Below, one piece after another: positions 15,314-22,582 of a stretch of 25,390 bases of DNA. Both the position numbers and the translations under genes were made by a program. The notes beneath the pieces are model-generated. The model searched no databases. It was not told where the DNA came from and was given only the letters and a program-made list of their open reading frames with translations. How positions within the stretch are numbered: position 1 is the stretch's first letter; each line of letters starts with the position of its first letter. Source of the stretch: CAYWGR01 sp964458015 (GTDB lineage Bacteria > Planctomycetota > Planctomycetia > Pirellulales > Thermoguttaceae); assembly GCA_964458015.1 (NCBI GenBank), contig CAYWGR010000073.1:1-25390 (forward strand). Reading direction: 5' to 3'.

Positions 15314-16699
15314 ATGGCAAATCATAATTTTTCGAGTCTCGAATGGGGAAAAGTCAACCTGAGCAATTGCCCGGCTGTTTCGGTGCCGCCGCCCGGACCG
15401 AAATCGTCCGACTACCACAAACGCTGCACGAAGTATTTCAAGGGGCTTAGCGGGCAGGTGAAGTTGTTTCCCGTAGCCTTCGAGTCAGGCGAAGGTTGCG
15501 TACTGGTGGACGTGGATGGAAATCGCTATCTCGATTTTTCGTCCGGCATTTATGTTACGACCCTTGGCCACTGCCACCCGAAGGTGAGCGAAGCCATCGC
15601 AAAATATGCTCACCAGTTGATGAACGCCCACGATTTCACCACCCCCATCAAAACGAAGCTGGTCGAGAAACTGGCTGCGATTATGCCGGGGGATTTCGGC
15701 GGCTTTCAGTTTTACGATGCGGGCACGGCAGCCGTCGAGGCGGGGATGCGGGTGTTGCGTGCCGCGACAGGCCGGAACGAAATGATTAGCTGTTTTAACG
15801 ACTTCCACGGAAAAACCTATGGCGCGGTTTCCTTGGCCCAGATTCGCTCGTCGGTCTACGGACGCGTGCGGATGCCCGGCGCTCACATGGTTCCGAGGCC
15901 GGATGCCTACCGCCCAATGTGGACGAAGCCGGACGGCTCGATTGATACGGATCAATATATCGCCTTTTACGATGAATACATCTTGAAGGGAACGGTCGGC
16001 GACGTGGCCGGTTTTGTCGTGGAGCCAATCCAAGGCTGGGGCGGTTCGGTCATGCCGCCCGACGACTTCTTTCCAAAACTCCGCAAGTACTGCGATGATA
16101 ATAAACTGCTCTTGATGGCCGACGAAGTGCTGACCAGTTGGGGGCGCACCGGCAAGTGGCTTTGCATGGAACACTGGGGCGTCGTGCCTGATGTTGTCTC
16201 GATCGGCAAGGGCTTTGGCAACGGATTTCCGGTCACATGCGTGGCAGTGCGCGAGCCCTTCAAGGAGAGCTTCGAAAAAATCTCGGCATCGAGCAGTTAC
16301 GGCGGAAACCCGATGGCCTGCGCTGCCGCATTGGCGTCGACGGAAGTCATCGAGGAGGAGAATTTGCTCGAACATGCGTCGCACCTCGGCGAAATCGCAC
16401 AGCGACGCATGGAGCAGATGAAGGCCGAACATCCGATCATCGGCGATGTTCGCACGAAGGGCTGTTTGATGGGCATTGAGCTTGTCAAAGATCGTGCGGC
16501 CAAGATCCCTTTCGATAAAGCTGGGGAATTGGTTTATCAGAAGGCGTTCCGTAAGGGATTGGCATGGATTCCTGCCGGTCACATCTTGCGGATGAGCCCG
16601 CCGATCGTGATGGACGATGCGGCATTGCTCAAGGGCCTCGATTTGATCGACGAAGCGATCGGCGAAACCGAGAAAGAACTGGGCTATTCGCACTCATGA
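15314..16699 (+). CDS. Class III (omega-type) PLP-dependent aminotransferase
   Basis: A 461-residue enzyme of usual family length, cytosolic. Near residues 80-90 it has GIYVTTLGHCHP; at 134-138 YDAGTAAVEAG is the PLP-phosphate region; DFHGKTYGA holds the ring-stacking aromatic position; LLMADEVLTSWGRTG has Asp270 for the pyridine nitrogen; SIGKGFGNGFP places the Schiff-base lysine at Lys299. The family includes 4-aminobutyrate, ornithine and beta-amino-acid transaminases; the exact substrate is not decidable. The neighbouring Gfo/Idh/MocA oxidoreductase, whose ATG overlaps its TGA, suggests an amino-sugar or keto-sugar pathway in which oxidation and transamination are linked. The Shine-Dalgarno sequence is weak. 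Confidence 0.92.
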   Translation: MANHNFSSLEWGKVNLSNCPAVSVPPPGPKSSDYHKRCTKYFKGLSGQVKLFPVAFESGEGCVLVDVDGNRYLDFSSGIYVTTLGHCHPKVSEAIAKYAHQLMNAHDFTTPIKTKLVEKLAAIMPGDFGGFQFYDAGTAAVEAGMRVLRAATGRNEMISCFNDFHGKTYGAVSLAQIRSSVYGRVRMPGAHMVPRPDAYRPMWTKPDGSIDTDQYIAFYDEYILKGTVGDVAGFVVEPIQGWGGSVMPPDDFFPKLRKYCDDNKLLLMADEVLTSWGRTGKWLCMEHWGVVPDVVSIGKGFGNGFPVTCVAVREPFKESFEKISASSSYGGNPMACAAALASTEVIEEENLLEHASHLGEIAQRRMEQMKAEHPIIGDVRTKGCLMGIELVKDRAAKIPFDKAGELVYQKAFRKGLAWIPAGHILRMSPPIVMDDAALLKGLDLIDEAIGETEKELGYSHS

Positions 16700-17844
16700 A
16701 AACAATACGATTCGGCATTATCGGTTGCGGTTTGATGGGTCGCGAGTTTGCCAGCGCCGCGGCGCGTTGGTGCCATCTGCTCGATACCGCGCTGCGTCCG
16801 GAGATTGTGGCCATCTGCGACCGCAACGCCGCACTGTTTGGTTGGTATACCGATCACTTTCCGGCGATCCAGCAGACGACCGACGATTATAGAGCCCTAT
16901 TGGCCAATCCCCATGTTGACGCGGTTTATTGCGCGGTGCCGCATCATTTGCATGAGGAAATCTATTGCGCGATTATTCGAGCCGGCAAGCATTTGCTTGG
17001 TGAGAAACCATTTGGCATCGACAAGGCCGCCAACGATACGATCCTGGCGTGTGCCGCCGAACATAGCGAGGTATTCGTGCGAGGCTCGTCGGAGTTCCCA
17101 TTTTATCCGGCGGTGCAACGGATCGGCCGGATGATCGAAGCTGGAGCGTTTGGAAGGATACTCGAAGTCAACGCCTCCTTCCTGCATTCCAGCGATCTTG
17201 ATCCTTGCAAACCGCTAAACTGGAAACGCATGATTCAGTTCAACGGCGAATACGGCTGCATGGGCGATCTTGGGATGCACGTCTGTCACATGCCGTTTCG
17301 TGCCGGCTGGATTCCTAAAACAGTGCGCGCCATTCTCTCGAACGTCGTGCGGGAGCGTCCCGACGGCCGCGGCGGCGTCGCGCCATGCGAAACATGGGAC
17401 AATGCCACGCTGTTCTGCGACGTCGCCGCTCCCGTGTCGGGCGAGATATTTCCGATGACGTTGAAAACGCAACGGATTGCCCCCGGCGAAAAAGATACCT
17501 GGTTTTTGGAAGTGCTGGGCACGCAAACGTCAGCCCGCTTCTCGACCAAGAATCCCAAGCGATTGGAAGTGTTTCTGGCCCCCGATAAAGAACAAATATG
17601 GGGACAGATCGACATGGGCTATGAAACGGCCTTCAAGACGATTACCGGCGGCATTTTCGAATTCGGATTTTCCGATGCCATCCTTCAGATGTGGGCGGCC
17701 TTTGTTTACGAGCTAGAAAATGGCCGGCCTCTTTCCCGATTTGCGGCGTGCGTCACGCCTGAAGAAACGGCCTTGAGTCATCGTCTTTTCACCGCGGCAT
17801 TAGAGTCGCACGGGAACTCGACTGCCGTCAGAATCTGCGATTAA
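16696..17844 (+). CDS. Gfo/Idh/MocA-family oxidoreductase
   Basis: A 382-residue NAD(P)-dependent dehydrogenase-like protein. The N-terminal Rossmann motif is FGIIGCGLMGREF (residues 5-17). VDAVYCAVPHHLHEEI and LLGEKPFGIDKAAND carry the EKP signature with the catalytic-region lysine, and GDLGMHVCHMPF corresponds to the GDxGxHxxD region, with His in the usual place and the final Asp replaced. The C-terminal half is the typical alpha/beta substrate domain. The ATG is shared with the aminotransferase stop (ATGA at 16696-16699), so the proteins are translationally coupled. A longer frame from 16564 is rejected because it lies wholly inside the aminotransferase. Sugar or cyclitol oxidation is the family expectation; substrate unknown. 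Confidence 0.9.
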   Translation: MKTIRFGIIGCGLMGREFASAAARWCHLLDTALRPEIVAICDRNAALFGWYTDHFPAIQQTTDDYRALLANPHVDAVYCAVPHHLHEEIYCAIIRAGKHLLGEKPFGIDKAANDTILACAAEHSEVFVRGSSEFPFYPAVQRIGRMIEAGAFGRILEVNASFLHSSDLDPCKPLNWKRMIQFNGEYGCMGDLGMHVCHMPFRAGWIPKTVRAILSNVVRERPDGRGGVAPCETWDNATLFCDVAAPVSGEIFPMTLKTQRIAPGEKDTWFLEVLGTQTSARFSTKNPKRLEVFLAPDKEQIWGQIDMGYETAFKTITGGIFEFGFSDAILQMWAAFVYELENGRPLSRFAACVTPEETALSHRLFTAALESHGNSTAVRICD

Positions 17845-17944
17845 GTTTAGCCATGCAGTGGCCAATCACAAATGCGGATAAAAATGGCGGAATCCGTCGA
17901 GATTTCCAATTTTCCACATCTCATTCACCGATAGAATTGACCCC

Positions 17945-18241
17945 TGTTGTCAAGGATACCCCGGCAACGTCCGCGAGTTGGAAAACATCATCGAGCACGC
18001 CTTCGTGCTGTGTCGCGGCGATTTGATCGAATTGGCCCACCTGCCGCCGCAACTTCGCAGTGGTGCTGAGATGATTTCTCCCGACATTGCAGGCATGACG
18101 CTCGAAGCGATGGAGCGTTTTGTGATTGCCAACACATTGCAGCGTCACAACGGCAACCGCACTGCCGCCGCCCGACAGTTGGGCATCAACCCCAGCACGC
18201 TCTTCCGCAAGCTGAAAAAGCTGGGAATGGAACGGGAGTGA
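17945..18241 (+). pseudogene. C-terminal remnant of an NtrC-type sigma54 activator
   Basis: The frame reads GYPGNVRELENIIEHAFVLC from 17954, the end of the AAA+ domain of sigma54 activators, then LIELAHLPPQL and a Fis-type helix-turn-helix, LQRHNGNRTAAARQLGINPS followed by TLFRKLKKLG, to the stop at 18241. The receiver domain and nearly all of the ATPase, including the Walker and GAFTGA motifs, are absent. The frame upstream of 17945 is unrelated and closed by TAA at 17879. The piece starts only by TTG (17978) or not at all, so it is a remnant. A shorter second copy lies at 18995-19088. Confidence 0.85.
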
Positions 18242-18274
18242 GAAAGAATCGCGTTACTGGCATCCACCACAAAT

Positions 18275-18640
18275 CTAAAAGTCTATCGGCGGATGTACCA
18301 CGCAGTTGACGTCTCGCAAAAAGAACACCCTTCCGGCGAACTGATCTGTTCGCACATGATTGAGTAGCCACGATAATTTCGTCAAAATATTTTTTCGATT
18401 TGGCTGCCGCAAAGCAATAACAACGATTCCCGCGTGCAGCGGATGCAAATGCGGAATACTGTGAAAGAAATCCCTGTCGGTAGTCAAGAATACGGCTTGT
18501 GAATTTTGGGCCAAAAGAAACAAATCTCCGTCACTGGCCCCTTCTTTTGCCGTGCCGCGAACGTCGAGCGTTTCGTGTCCCAGTTCGGCGAGCAGAAATT
18601 GCGCCGTTTTAGGGAAATTCTCGTCGAGAAAGAATTTCAT
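18275..18640 (-). CDS. DUF5615 PIN-like protein (probable toxin)
   Basis: A 121-residue protein beginning MKFFLDENFPKTAQFLLAEL with an acidic Asp6, then GASDGDLFLLA and FLTTDRDFFH, the acidic-residue pattern of PIN-like (DUF5615) nucleases. Its ATG overlaps the TGA of the preceding DUF433 gene (ATGA across 18637-18640), the standard order for DUF433/DUF5615 pairs, where DUF433 is taken as antitoxin. RNase activity is the family inference; no activity is visible from sequence. The C-terminus (VHPPIDF) is near the remnant helix-turn-helix on the other strand. Confidence 0.85.
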   Translation of the reverse strand: MKFFLDENFPKTAQFLLAELGHETLDVRGTAKEGASDGDLFLLAQNSQAVFLTTDRDFFHSIPHLHPLHAGIVVIALRQPNRKNILTKLSWLLNHVRTDQFAGRVFFLRDVNCVVHPPIDF

Positions 18641-18867
18641 GGCGAGGATGTCTCGTAGGGCGTTTCTTGAAACTGCGAAAGCTCGCCGCCGAACGCAAAC
18701 GCCGCCAAAACGTCTGCCCGCGTGATATTTGGATAGTCTTCTAATACCGCTTCAATCGAGTCGCCGCCGGCGATCGCGCCCAAAATGTTCGCCACCAAGA
18801 CGCGAGTCCCACGAATGACGGGCTTGCCGTGACATACGTTCGGATCGATGGAAATTCGTTCATGCAT
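18637..18867 (-). CDS. DUF433 protein (probable antitoxin)
   Basis: A 76-residue protein, MHERISIDPNVCHGKPVIRG then TRVLVANILGAIAGG and SIEAVLEDYPNITRADVLAA, the complete DUF433 fold with a winged-helix-like C-terminal segment (typical length about 75). I start at the ATG at 18867 because GGGAG lies 7 bases upstream; the longer frame to 18921 has no such signal. Coupled by a 4-base overlap to the DUF5615 gene. Probably binds its partner and represses its own promoter, as in other small toxin-antitoxin pairs. Confidence 0.85.
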   Translation of the reverse strand: MHERISIDPNVCHGKPVIRGTRVLVANILGAIAGGDSIEAVLEDYPNITRADVLAAFAFGGELSQFQETPYETSSP

Positions 18868-18994
18868 GTTGTTTCTCCCACAAAAGGCCCGCCTTCTCAC
18901 GTCAATCTGGCCACAGTCCATTTTACCACGCCTTCTTCCATCAATCCATCCCAGACGCTATTTGCAGAGCTCCATAGTGGCTTGAACAGACTTA

Positions 18995-19088
18995 TTGCAG
19001 CGTCACGACGGCAACCGAACGGTCGCCGCCCGTCAATCCCAGCACGCTGTTCCGGAAGCTCAAGGCGTTAGGGATCGTGGGGGGATGA
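18995..19088 (+). pseudogene. Second, more decayed copy of the activator HTH
   Basis: Translation reads LQRHDGNRTVAAR, then after a small deletion (about 11 bases relative to the other copy) NPSTLFRKLKALG to a TGA at 19088. This matches the HTH of the 17945-18241 remnant at most positions in protein and DNA. It cannot encode a functional protein. The two copies point the same way and flank the DUF433/DUF5615 pair. Confidence 0.75.
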
Positions 19089-19118
19089 GTCGGCAGCCAT
19101 AGGTTCTGTCAACCTGGG

Positions 19119-20000
19119 TTATCCACTTTTGTCATTTGAATCCTCTGAGCAGATTGGCTCGCGACGTAATAATATCTCACAAGAGCCAGCGGCTGCCTTA
19201 CACAGACTCCTCCAACAAGAATCGGCGAATTGGTTAAAATCATCGAAATGCCACAGCAATTCATTGGGCCCTCGTCGGTCGAAAAGCACTCCATCAATAT
19301 GACAGCTATTCCGGACATCTTTTCGAAGCCCATCGTCCGGATACTTCTCTTTGAGTTGTTCATCCCAGTTTCTAACGTCCTTTGATGTCACTGGAACCAT
19401 GTATGGCGTTTGTTCGTTGTCTTCGGGCTTATGCATGAGGACGCGAGGTTCCATGCGATGTATTTTCTTATGTCGGTAAGCAGCAGCCTTATCAAACCAC
19501 GGTGTTCGCAGGTTGTTCATTTCGGCGAGAAACTCCTCATGACTTTTTAGTTGAAGGCCAAACTTGAGCGGGATAATCAAACGATCGTAAACCTGCCCAA
19601 AAGTCAAGACCTCCGTCCTTTCATCAGGGTTGAATGGACAATAGTACGACCACGCGAGAATCGCAATTTTATCGCGGCATGAACTGATCCTGGTTGCAGC
19701 ATTGTCCGCGTAATATGACACGAGACCTTCGGCGTATCTCTTATCCATCCAATCTGATTCCGACCGGTAGTAGCAAGCAAATGCCCGCATCCATGCAACA
19801 CTGTAGCCAATCTCCTCACATAGATGGGTCACGTCCGACGCCCAATACGTCGCGTTATAGCGCCAGTCCCAAGGGATGGTCCTTTCGCTTGCATCTTGCA
19901 ACTTATCCACTACTCTACACAGCCGCGCGCTTTCGTCGCATTTCATCGCCTGTAGTTGTTCTGACAGCAATTGGCTTGCTCGTTCGTAATTGATAGCCAT
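19119..20000 (-). CDS. HEPN-like protein, possibly Cthe_2314 type
   Basis: A 293-residue soluble protein with mostly helical character and no signal peptide. Residues 95-125 (SYYADNAATRISSCRDKIAI) and 170-185 (KAAAYRHKKIHRMEPR) resemble the HEPN core of the Cthe_2314 group: a long helix with a conserved Arg/Lys-rich D-K-I segment and an R-x4-H motif, Arg176 to His181, which is the RNase active-site pattern of HEPN domains. The tail (residues 200-293) is charged and includes GVLFDRRGPNELLWHFDDF. GGAG lies close upstream of the ATG at 20000. It sits between the DUF433/DUF5615 pair and the MazEF-type pair, which fits a defence or stress-linked RNase, but no partner is adjacent. Domain call moderate. 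Confidence 0.6.
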   Translation of the reverse strand: MAINYERASQLLSEQLQAMKCDESARLCRVVDKLQDASERTIPWDWRYNATYWASDVTHLCEEIGYSVAWMRAFACYYRSESDWMDKRYAEGLVSYYADNAATRISSCRDKIAILAWSYYCPFNPDERTEVLTFGQVYDRLIIPLKFGLQLKSHEEFLAEMNNLRTPWFDKAAAYRHKKIHRMEPRVLMHKPEDNEQTPYMVPVTSKDVRNWDEQLKEKYPDDGLRKDVRNSCHIDGVLFDRRGPNELLWHFDDFNQFADSCWRSLCKAAAGSCEILLRREPICSEDSNDKSG

Positions 20001-20068
20001 TGTTTTCTCCCCCTGCAGCCAGATAACAACAGATCAACAAACCGGTGCCACACAGCGACAGCCACACG

Positions 20069-20410
20069 CTACAAATCCATCAAAATCCTCAGCCGCACCG
20101 CTACCGCTTCCATTGTGGCGGGCGAGACCGAGCCGAGACGTTTTCCGAGTCGTTCGACGGATACCGAACGAACATCTTCGCATTTGATGAAGCTAGGTTT
20201 CTTGAGTCCGCCCTCGGGCGGTTGAACGGCGACGTGAGTGCGAATGCCCTTAGCTTGTGAGGTCACCGGCAGCACGATGACCAAGCCGGCCGGACCGCTG
20301 TTAAAAACATCGTCCGAGACAATGAGCGCCGGACGCTTGCCGGCTTGCTCATGGCCTCGCGTTGGATCAAGGTCGATCATCCAAATGTCGCCGCGAAGAG
20401 GAGCAGGCAT
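20069..20410 (-). CDS. MazF/PemK-type toxin
   Basis: A 113-residue endoribonuclease of the type II toxin family at its normal length. RGDIWMIDLDPTRGHEQAGK with RPALIVSDDVFN is the conserved N-terminal half; VIVLPVTSQ and SFIKCEDVRSVSVERLGKRLG supply the strand and the catalytic-region Asp/Arg. It starts 3 bases after the antitoxin stop and its GGAGGAG ribosome-binding site lies inside the antitoxin's last codons, so its translation depends on the antitoxin gene. In the family it cleaves mRNA at short motifs; the target here is unknown. Confidence 0.93.
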   Translation of the reverse strand: MPAPLRGDIWMIDLDPTRGHEQAGKRPALIVSDDVFNSGPAGLVIVLPVTSQAKGIRTHVAVQPPEGGLKKPSFIKCEDVRSVSVERLGKRLGSVSPATMEAVAVRLRILMDL

Positions 20411-20413
20411 TTT

Positions 20414-20665
20414 TTAGGCTCCTCCTTCAAGGTCGTCGGCCAACGTGGCGTCCCACTGCTCGCGTTCGGCTTGCTCGTCGGCCCACGCCCGGCGGTCTTT
20501 CCGCAAGTTGGCGAAGTCGGCGTTGACGCCTTCCAAGAAAACGCGACGCCGATACGCCTCGACGGCTGCCGCCAACACGTCGATCATCGGCTGGCCCGTC
20601 TCGGCGACGGTTTCTTTGAGCTTTGCGTAGGTTTCGGCGTTAATTTTAACGGTTGCACTAGCCAT
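20414..20665 (-). CDS. Antitoxin of the MazF-type toxin
   Basis: An 83-residue protein: N-terminal MASATVKINAETYAKLKETV then TGQPMIDVLAAAVEAYRRR resembles a ribbon-helix-helix DNA-binding domain, and the charged acidic C-terminal half (KDRRAWADEQAEREQWDATL) would wrap the toxin. Start chosen at 20665 because GGAGGAAG lies about 6 bases upstream; the frame runs much further up but without a signal. Co-transcribed with the toxin, antitoxin first. Confidence 0.85.
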   Translation of the reverse strand: MASATVKINAETYAKLKETVAETGQPMIDVLAAAVEAYRRRVFLEGVNADFANLRKDRRAWADEQAEREQWDATLADDLEGGA

Positions 20666-20687
20666 TCTTGCTTCCTCCACCAAAGGG

Positions 20688-20727
20688 TACACTGTGCAGT
20701 ATACCTCGTAGTGTATTGATAAGTCAA
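20688..20727 (-). promoter_or_regulatory. Promoter and operator of the MazEF-type pair
   Basis: On the minus strand TTGACT (20727-20722), an 18-bp spacer and TATACT (20703-20698) form a good promoter. TACACT / AGTGTA inverted repeats at 20688-20693 and 20710-20715 flank the -10 box, a likely autorepression site for the antitoxin. Confidence 0.65.
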
Positions 20728-20743
20728 TGTCCGTGGCGGAATA

Positions 20744-20758
20744 ATTGCATAATGCAAT
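20744..20758. promoter_or_regulatory. Upstream palindrome 1, candidate activator site
   Basis: ATTGCATAATGCAAT is a perfect 15-base palindrome. Its centre is about 157 bases before the predicted sigma54 transcription start near 20908, a usual enhancer distance. Confidence 0.65.
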
Positions 20759-20776
20759 GCTAATTCGGTTCTCGGT

Positions 20777-20791
20777 ATTGCATTGTGCAAT
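20777..20791. promoter_or_regulatory. Upstream palindrome 2, candidate activator site
   Basis: ATTGCATTGTGCAAT shares the ATTGCA / TGCAAT arms of palindrome 1. The centres are 33 bp apart, about three helical turns, so bound dimers would face the same side of the DNA. This is the layout of sites for sigma54 activators. Confidence 0.65.
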
Positions 20792-20881
20792 GTGTGTACT
20801 GCTCCGCCCACGGTGCTGAAGAGTCTGCATCCATTGACAAAACAATAACTTACGGCAATTGTGCGAATCGTAAAAAAGCTC

Positions 20882-20896
20882 TGGCATGTTTCTTGC
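20882..20896 (+). promoter_or_regulatory. Sigma54 (RpoN) promoter
   Basis: TGGCATG-TTTC-TTGC matches the consensus TGGCACG-N4-TTGC except at one base, with exact GG/GC spacing. Predicted start is about 20908, only about 4 bases before the ATG at 20912, so the transcript would be almost leaderless. Confidence 0.8.
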
Positions 20897-20911
20897 CCTA
20901 ATGCTTCCACC

Positions 20912-21304
20912 ATGAAACTCGCCATTCCAGTTTGGCAAGGCCGTATTTCGCCGGTCTTAGATGTTGCCGGGCAACTGCTGTTGGTTGAACTGTCCGATGG
21001 CCGAGAGGTTGCCCGCGACGAGCAAATCATCTGGGAAAGCTCGCTAGACCAACGAGTGAAGAGGCTGGCGGAACTCGGCGTCGGAACGCTGATTTGCGGC
21101 GGTATCTCGCAGTCGTTGAAAGCGATGCTGGCTGATTGCGGAATTCGGGTGATTGCCTGCATTTGCGGCGGCGTCGAGGAAGTGCTTGCCGCCTATCTGG
21201 CGAAGCAGCTTGGCGAGGATCGCTTTGCCATGCCAGGCTGTTGCGGCGGGCGTCGGCAGAGACATCGCGGCGGGTGTCGGCGGCGAGGACCGCCGGGGAA
21301 ATAA
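20912..21304 (+). CDS. NifX/NifB-family iron-molybdenum-cofactor-type protein
   Basis: A 130-residue protein beginning MKLAIPVWQGRISPVLDVAG, the RNase H-like fold of dinitrogenase FeMo-cofactor biosynthesis/NifX-NifB C-terminal family (MTH1175-like), then GVGTLICGGISQSLKAMLAD and VIACICGGVEEVLAAYL. The C-terminus carries PGCCGG followed by an Arg/Gly/His-rich tail. No nitrogenase genes are nearby; in anaerobes such proteins occur in sigma54-regulated 'orange protein' type clusters, and similarity of context is my inference. The open frame reaches back to 20861 but that would run through the sigma54 promoter, so 20912 is chosen; no Shine-Dalgarno sequence is visible. It heads a plus-strand run with the thioesterase and MBL genes. 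Confidence 0.85.
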   Translation: MKLAIPVWQGRISPVLDVAGQLLLVELSDGREVARDEQIIWESSLDQRVKRLAELGVGTLICGGISQSLKAMLADCGIRVIACICGGVEEVLAAYLAKQLGEDRFAMPGCCGGRRQRHRGGCRRRGPPGK

Positions 21305-21319
21305 ATCCAGGAGAGAATC

Positions 21320-21725
21320 GTGACATTTGGGAGCTGTCGATGGTGTTTGCGTATTGTCCTATCCTTGGCTTTTGGGATAGCGGTAATTGCCAGCGCCATG
21401 GAAGCAACGTTTTCATGCGATAAGGTTTTTCAGGGATACCCGGATCTTCTGCACGGGGGGGGGCGTCTTCATGCTTTTGGATGGAGCCATGACAAATTGT
21501 CTGTTTTCTCGTAAAATTGTCGCTGTGACGGCCGAGTTGACCGTTCGTTTCCGACATCCGGTGGCAACAGCGACCGAGGCGCTGGTTCGAGCATGGGTGA
21601 CTTCCGCGGAAAGTCCGCTCTATGAGGTGGCGGCTGAATTGTCACAAAACGGTGATGTAAAGGCCACCGCTAAGGCGAAGTTTTTGGACAAGTCGTTCGG
21701 CGGCTTATTCTACAAGACGGGATAA
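21320..21725 (+). pseudogene. PaaI-type hotdog thioesterase interrupted at a G9 run
   Basis: A GTG at 21320 with AGGAGA five bases upstream opens a frame that reads EATFSCDKVFQGYPDLLHGG, then runs into nine G (21455-21463). The rest of the domain, VFMLLDGAMTNCLFSRK, AVTAELTVRFRHPVATATEA and VKATAKAKFLDKS, is in the next frame and ends at 21725. Removing one G would give HGGGVFMLLDGAMTN, aligning without a gap to the HGGVxxxLLDGAMTN pattern of the family. The first 25 residues (SCRWC...) fit the expected CxxC...NPxGL start poorly, so further small indels are possible. From the GTG frame translation stops at 21514. Homology strong; intact, phase-variable or pseudogene is open. Confidence 0.75.
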
Positions 21726-22567
21726 TGATGGCAAAAACACGTGTTACGGTTTTGGTTGAAAATACAGCCCACGGGCCGCAAGTCCTGGCCGAACATGGTC
21801 TTTCGTATTGGATTGAGCATAACGGCAAACAAATCCTGCTCGACTCCGGGCAAGGCGGCGTGTTGGCCGGCAATGCCTACAAGCTGAAAATCCCGCTACA
21901 CGATCTCGACGCCTTGATTCTCAGTCATGGCCACTATGACCACACCGGCGGGGTGGCCGAGGCCTTGAAATCCACGCAGTCCGTGATGGTCTACGCACAT
22001 CCGGCGGCCTTTGCAAAAAAGTTTGCCCGCAACAACAATGGCACGGCGCGTAGCATCGGCATGACCTATCCCTCGGAGAAGGCCATCCGGGCGGCACGCA
22101 ATCAGTGGATCCATGCGACACAACCAACCATCGTGTCCGACGGATTGACAGTGACCGGCCCCGTTCCAAGGCTTACCGATTTCGAGGACACCGGCGGACC
22201 TTTTTTCTTGGACGAAGCGTGTACGCAACCGGATCCCTTGGAAGACGATCAGTCGGTGTTCATCGACACGGCCGAAGGAACGGTCGTGCTTTTGGGCTGT
22301 GCTCATTCAGGCATCATCAATACGCTGCGTTATATCCGGCAGTTGACGGATAATCGCCCCATCCACACGGTCATCGGCGGTATGCACTTGGTCGGCGCAT
22401 CCCCGTTCCGCATCGAGCGAACGATTGAAGAGCTCAAGCAGCTTGGCATCCGCCGCTTGGCTCCCGCCCATTGCACCGGTATGCCGGCAACGGTGGCTTT
22501 ATGGAATGCGTTTCCGGGCCAATGCCAAGCATGTCCCGTCGGAACGTCTTTCGAGTTCGATGGATGA
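21725..22567 (+). CDS. MBL-fold metallohydrolase
   Basis: A 280-residue protein of the metallo-beta-lactamase superfamily, close to the 7,8-dihydropterin-6-methyl-4-aminobenzene-phosphate-synthase-like group. The metal motif SHGHYDHTGG places His68, His70, Asp72 and His73; GCAHSGIINTL supplies the third His, and APAHCTGMPA the C-terminal His. The N-terminal LVENTA and LLDSGQGG are also typical. Its ATG overlaps the last base of the thioesterase stop (TAATG) with no separate ribosome-binding site, so it would normally be coupled to thioesterase translation, which the G9 frameshift would break. An alternative start is the adjacent ATG at 21728. Substrate unknown. Confidence 0.9.
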   Translation: MMAKTRVTVLVENTAHGPQVLAEHGLSYWIEHNGKQILLDSGQGGVLAGNAYKLKIPLHDLDALILSHGHYDHTGGVAEALKSTQSVMVYAHPAAFAKKFARNNNGTARSIGMTYPSEKAIRAARNQWIHATQPTIVSDGLTVTGPVPRLTDFEDTGGPFFLDEACTQPDPLEDDQSVFIDTAEGTVVLLGCAHSGIINTLRYIRQLTDNRPIHTVIGGMHLVGASPFRIERTIEELKQLGIRRLAPAHCTGMPATVALWNAFPGQCQACPVGTSFEFDG

Positions 22568-22582
22568 TGGTGAGGGAACATT

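Noticed and set aside
15485..16693. A 402-residue minus-strand frame
   Set aside because: It is the antisense of the aminotransferase, whose PLP-site motifs are unmistakable on the plus strand.
19109..19363. A short minus-strand frame within the HEPN-like gene's 3' end
   Set aside because: It overlaps the better-supported 293-residue gene in a different phase and has no recognisable domain.
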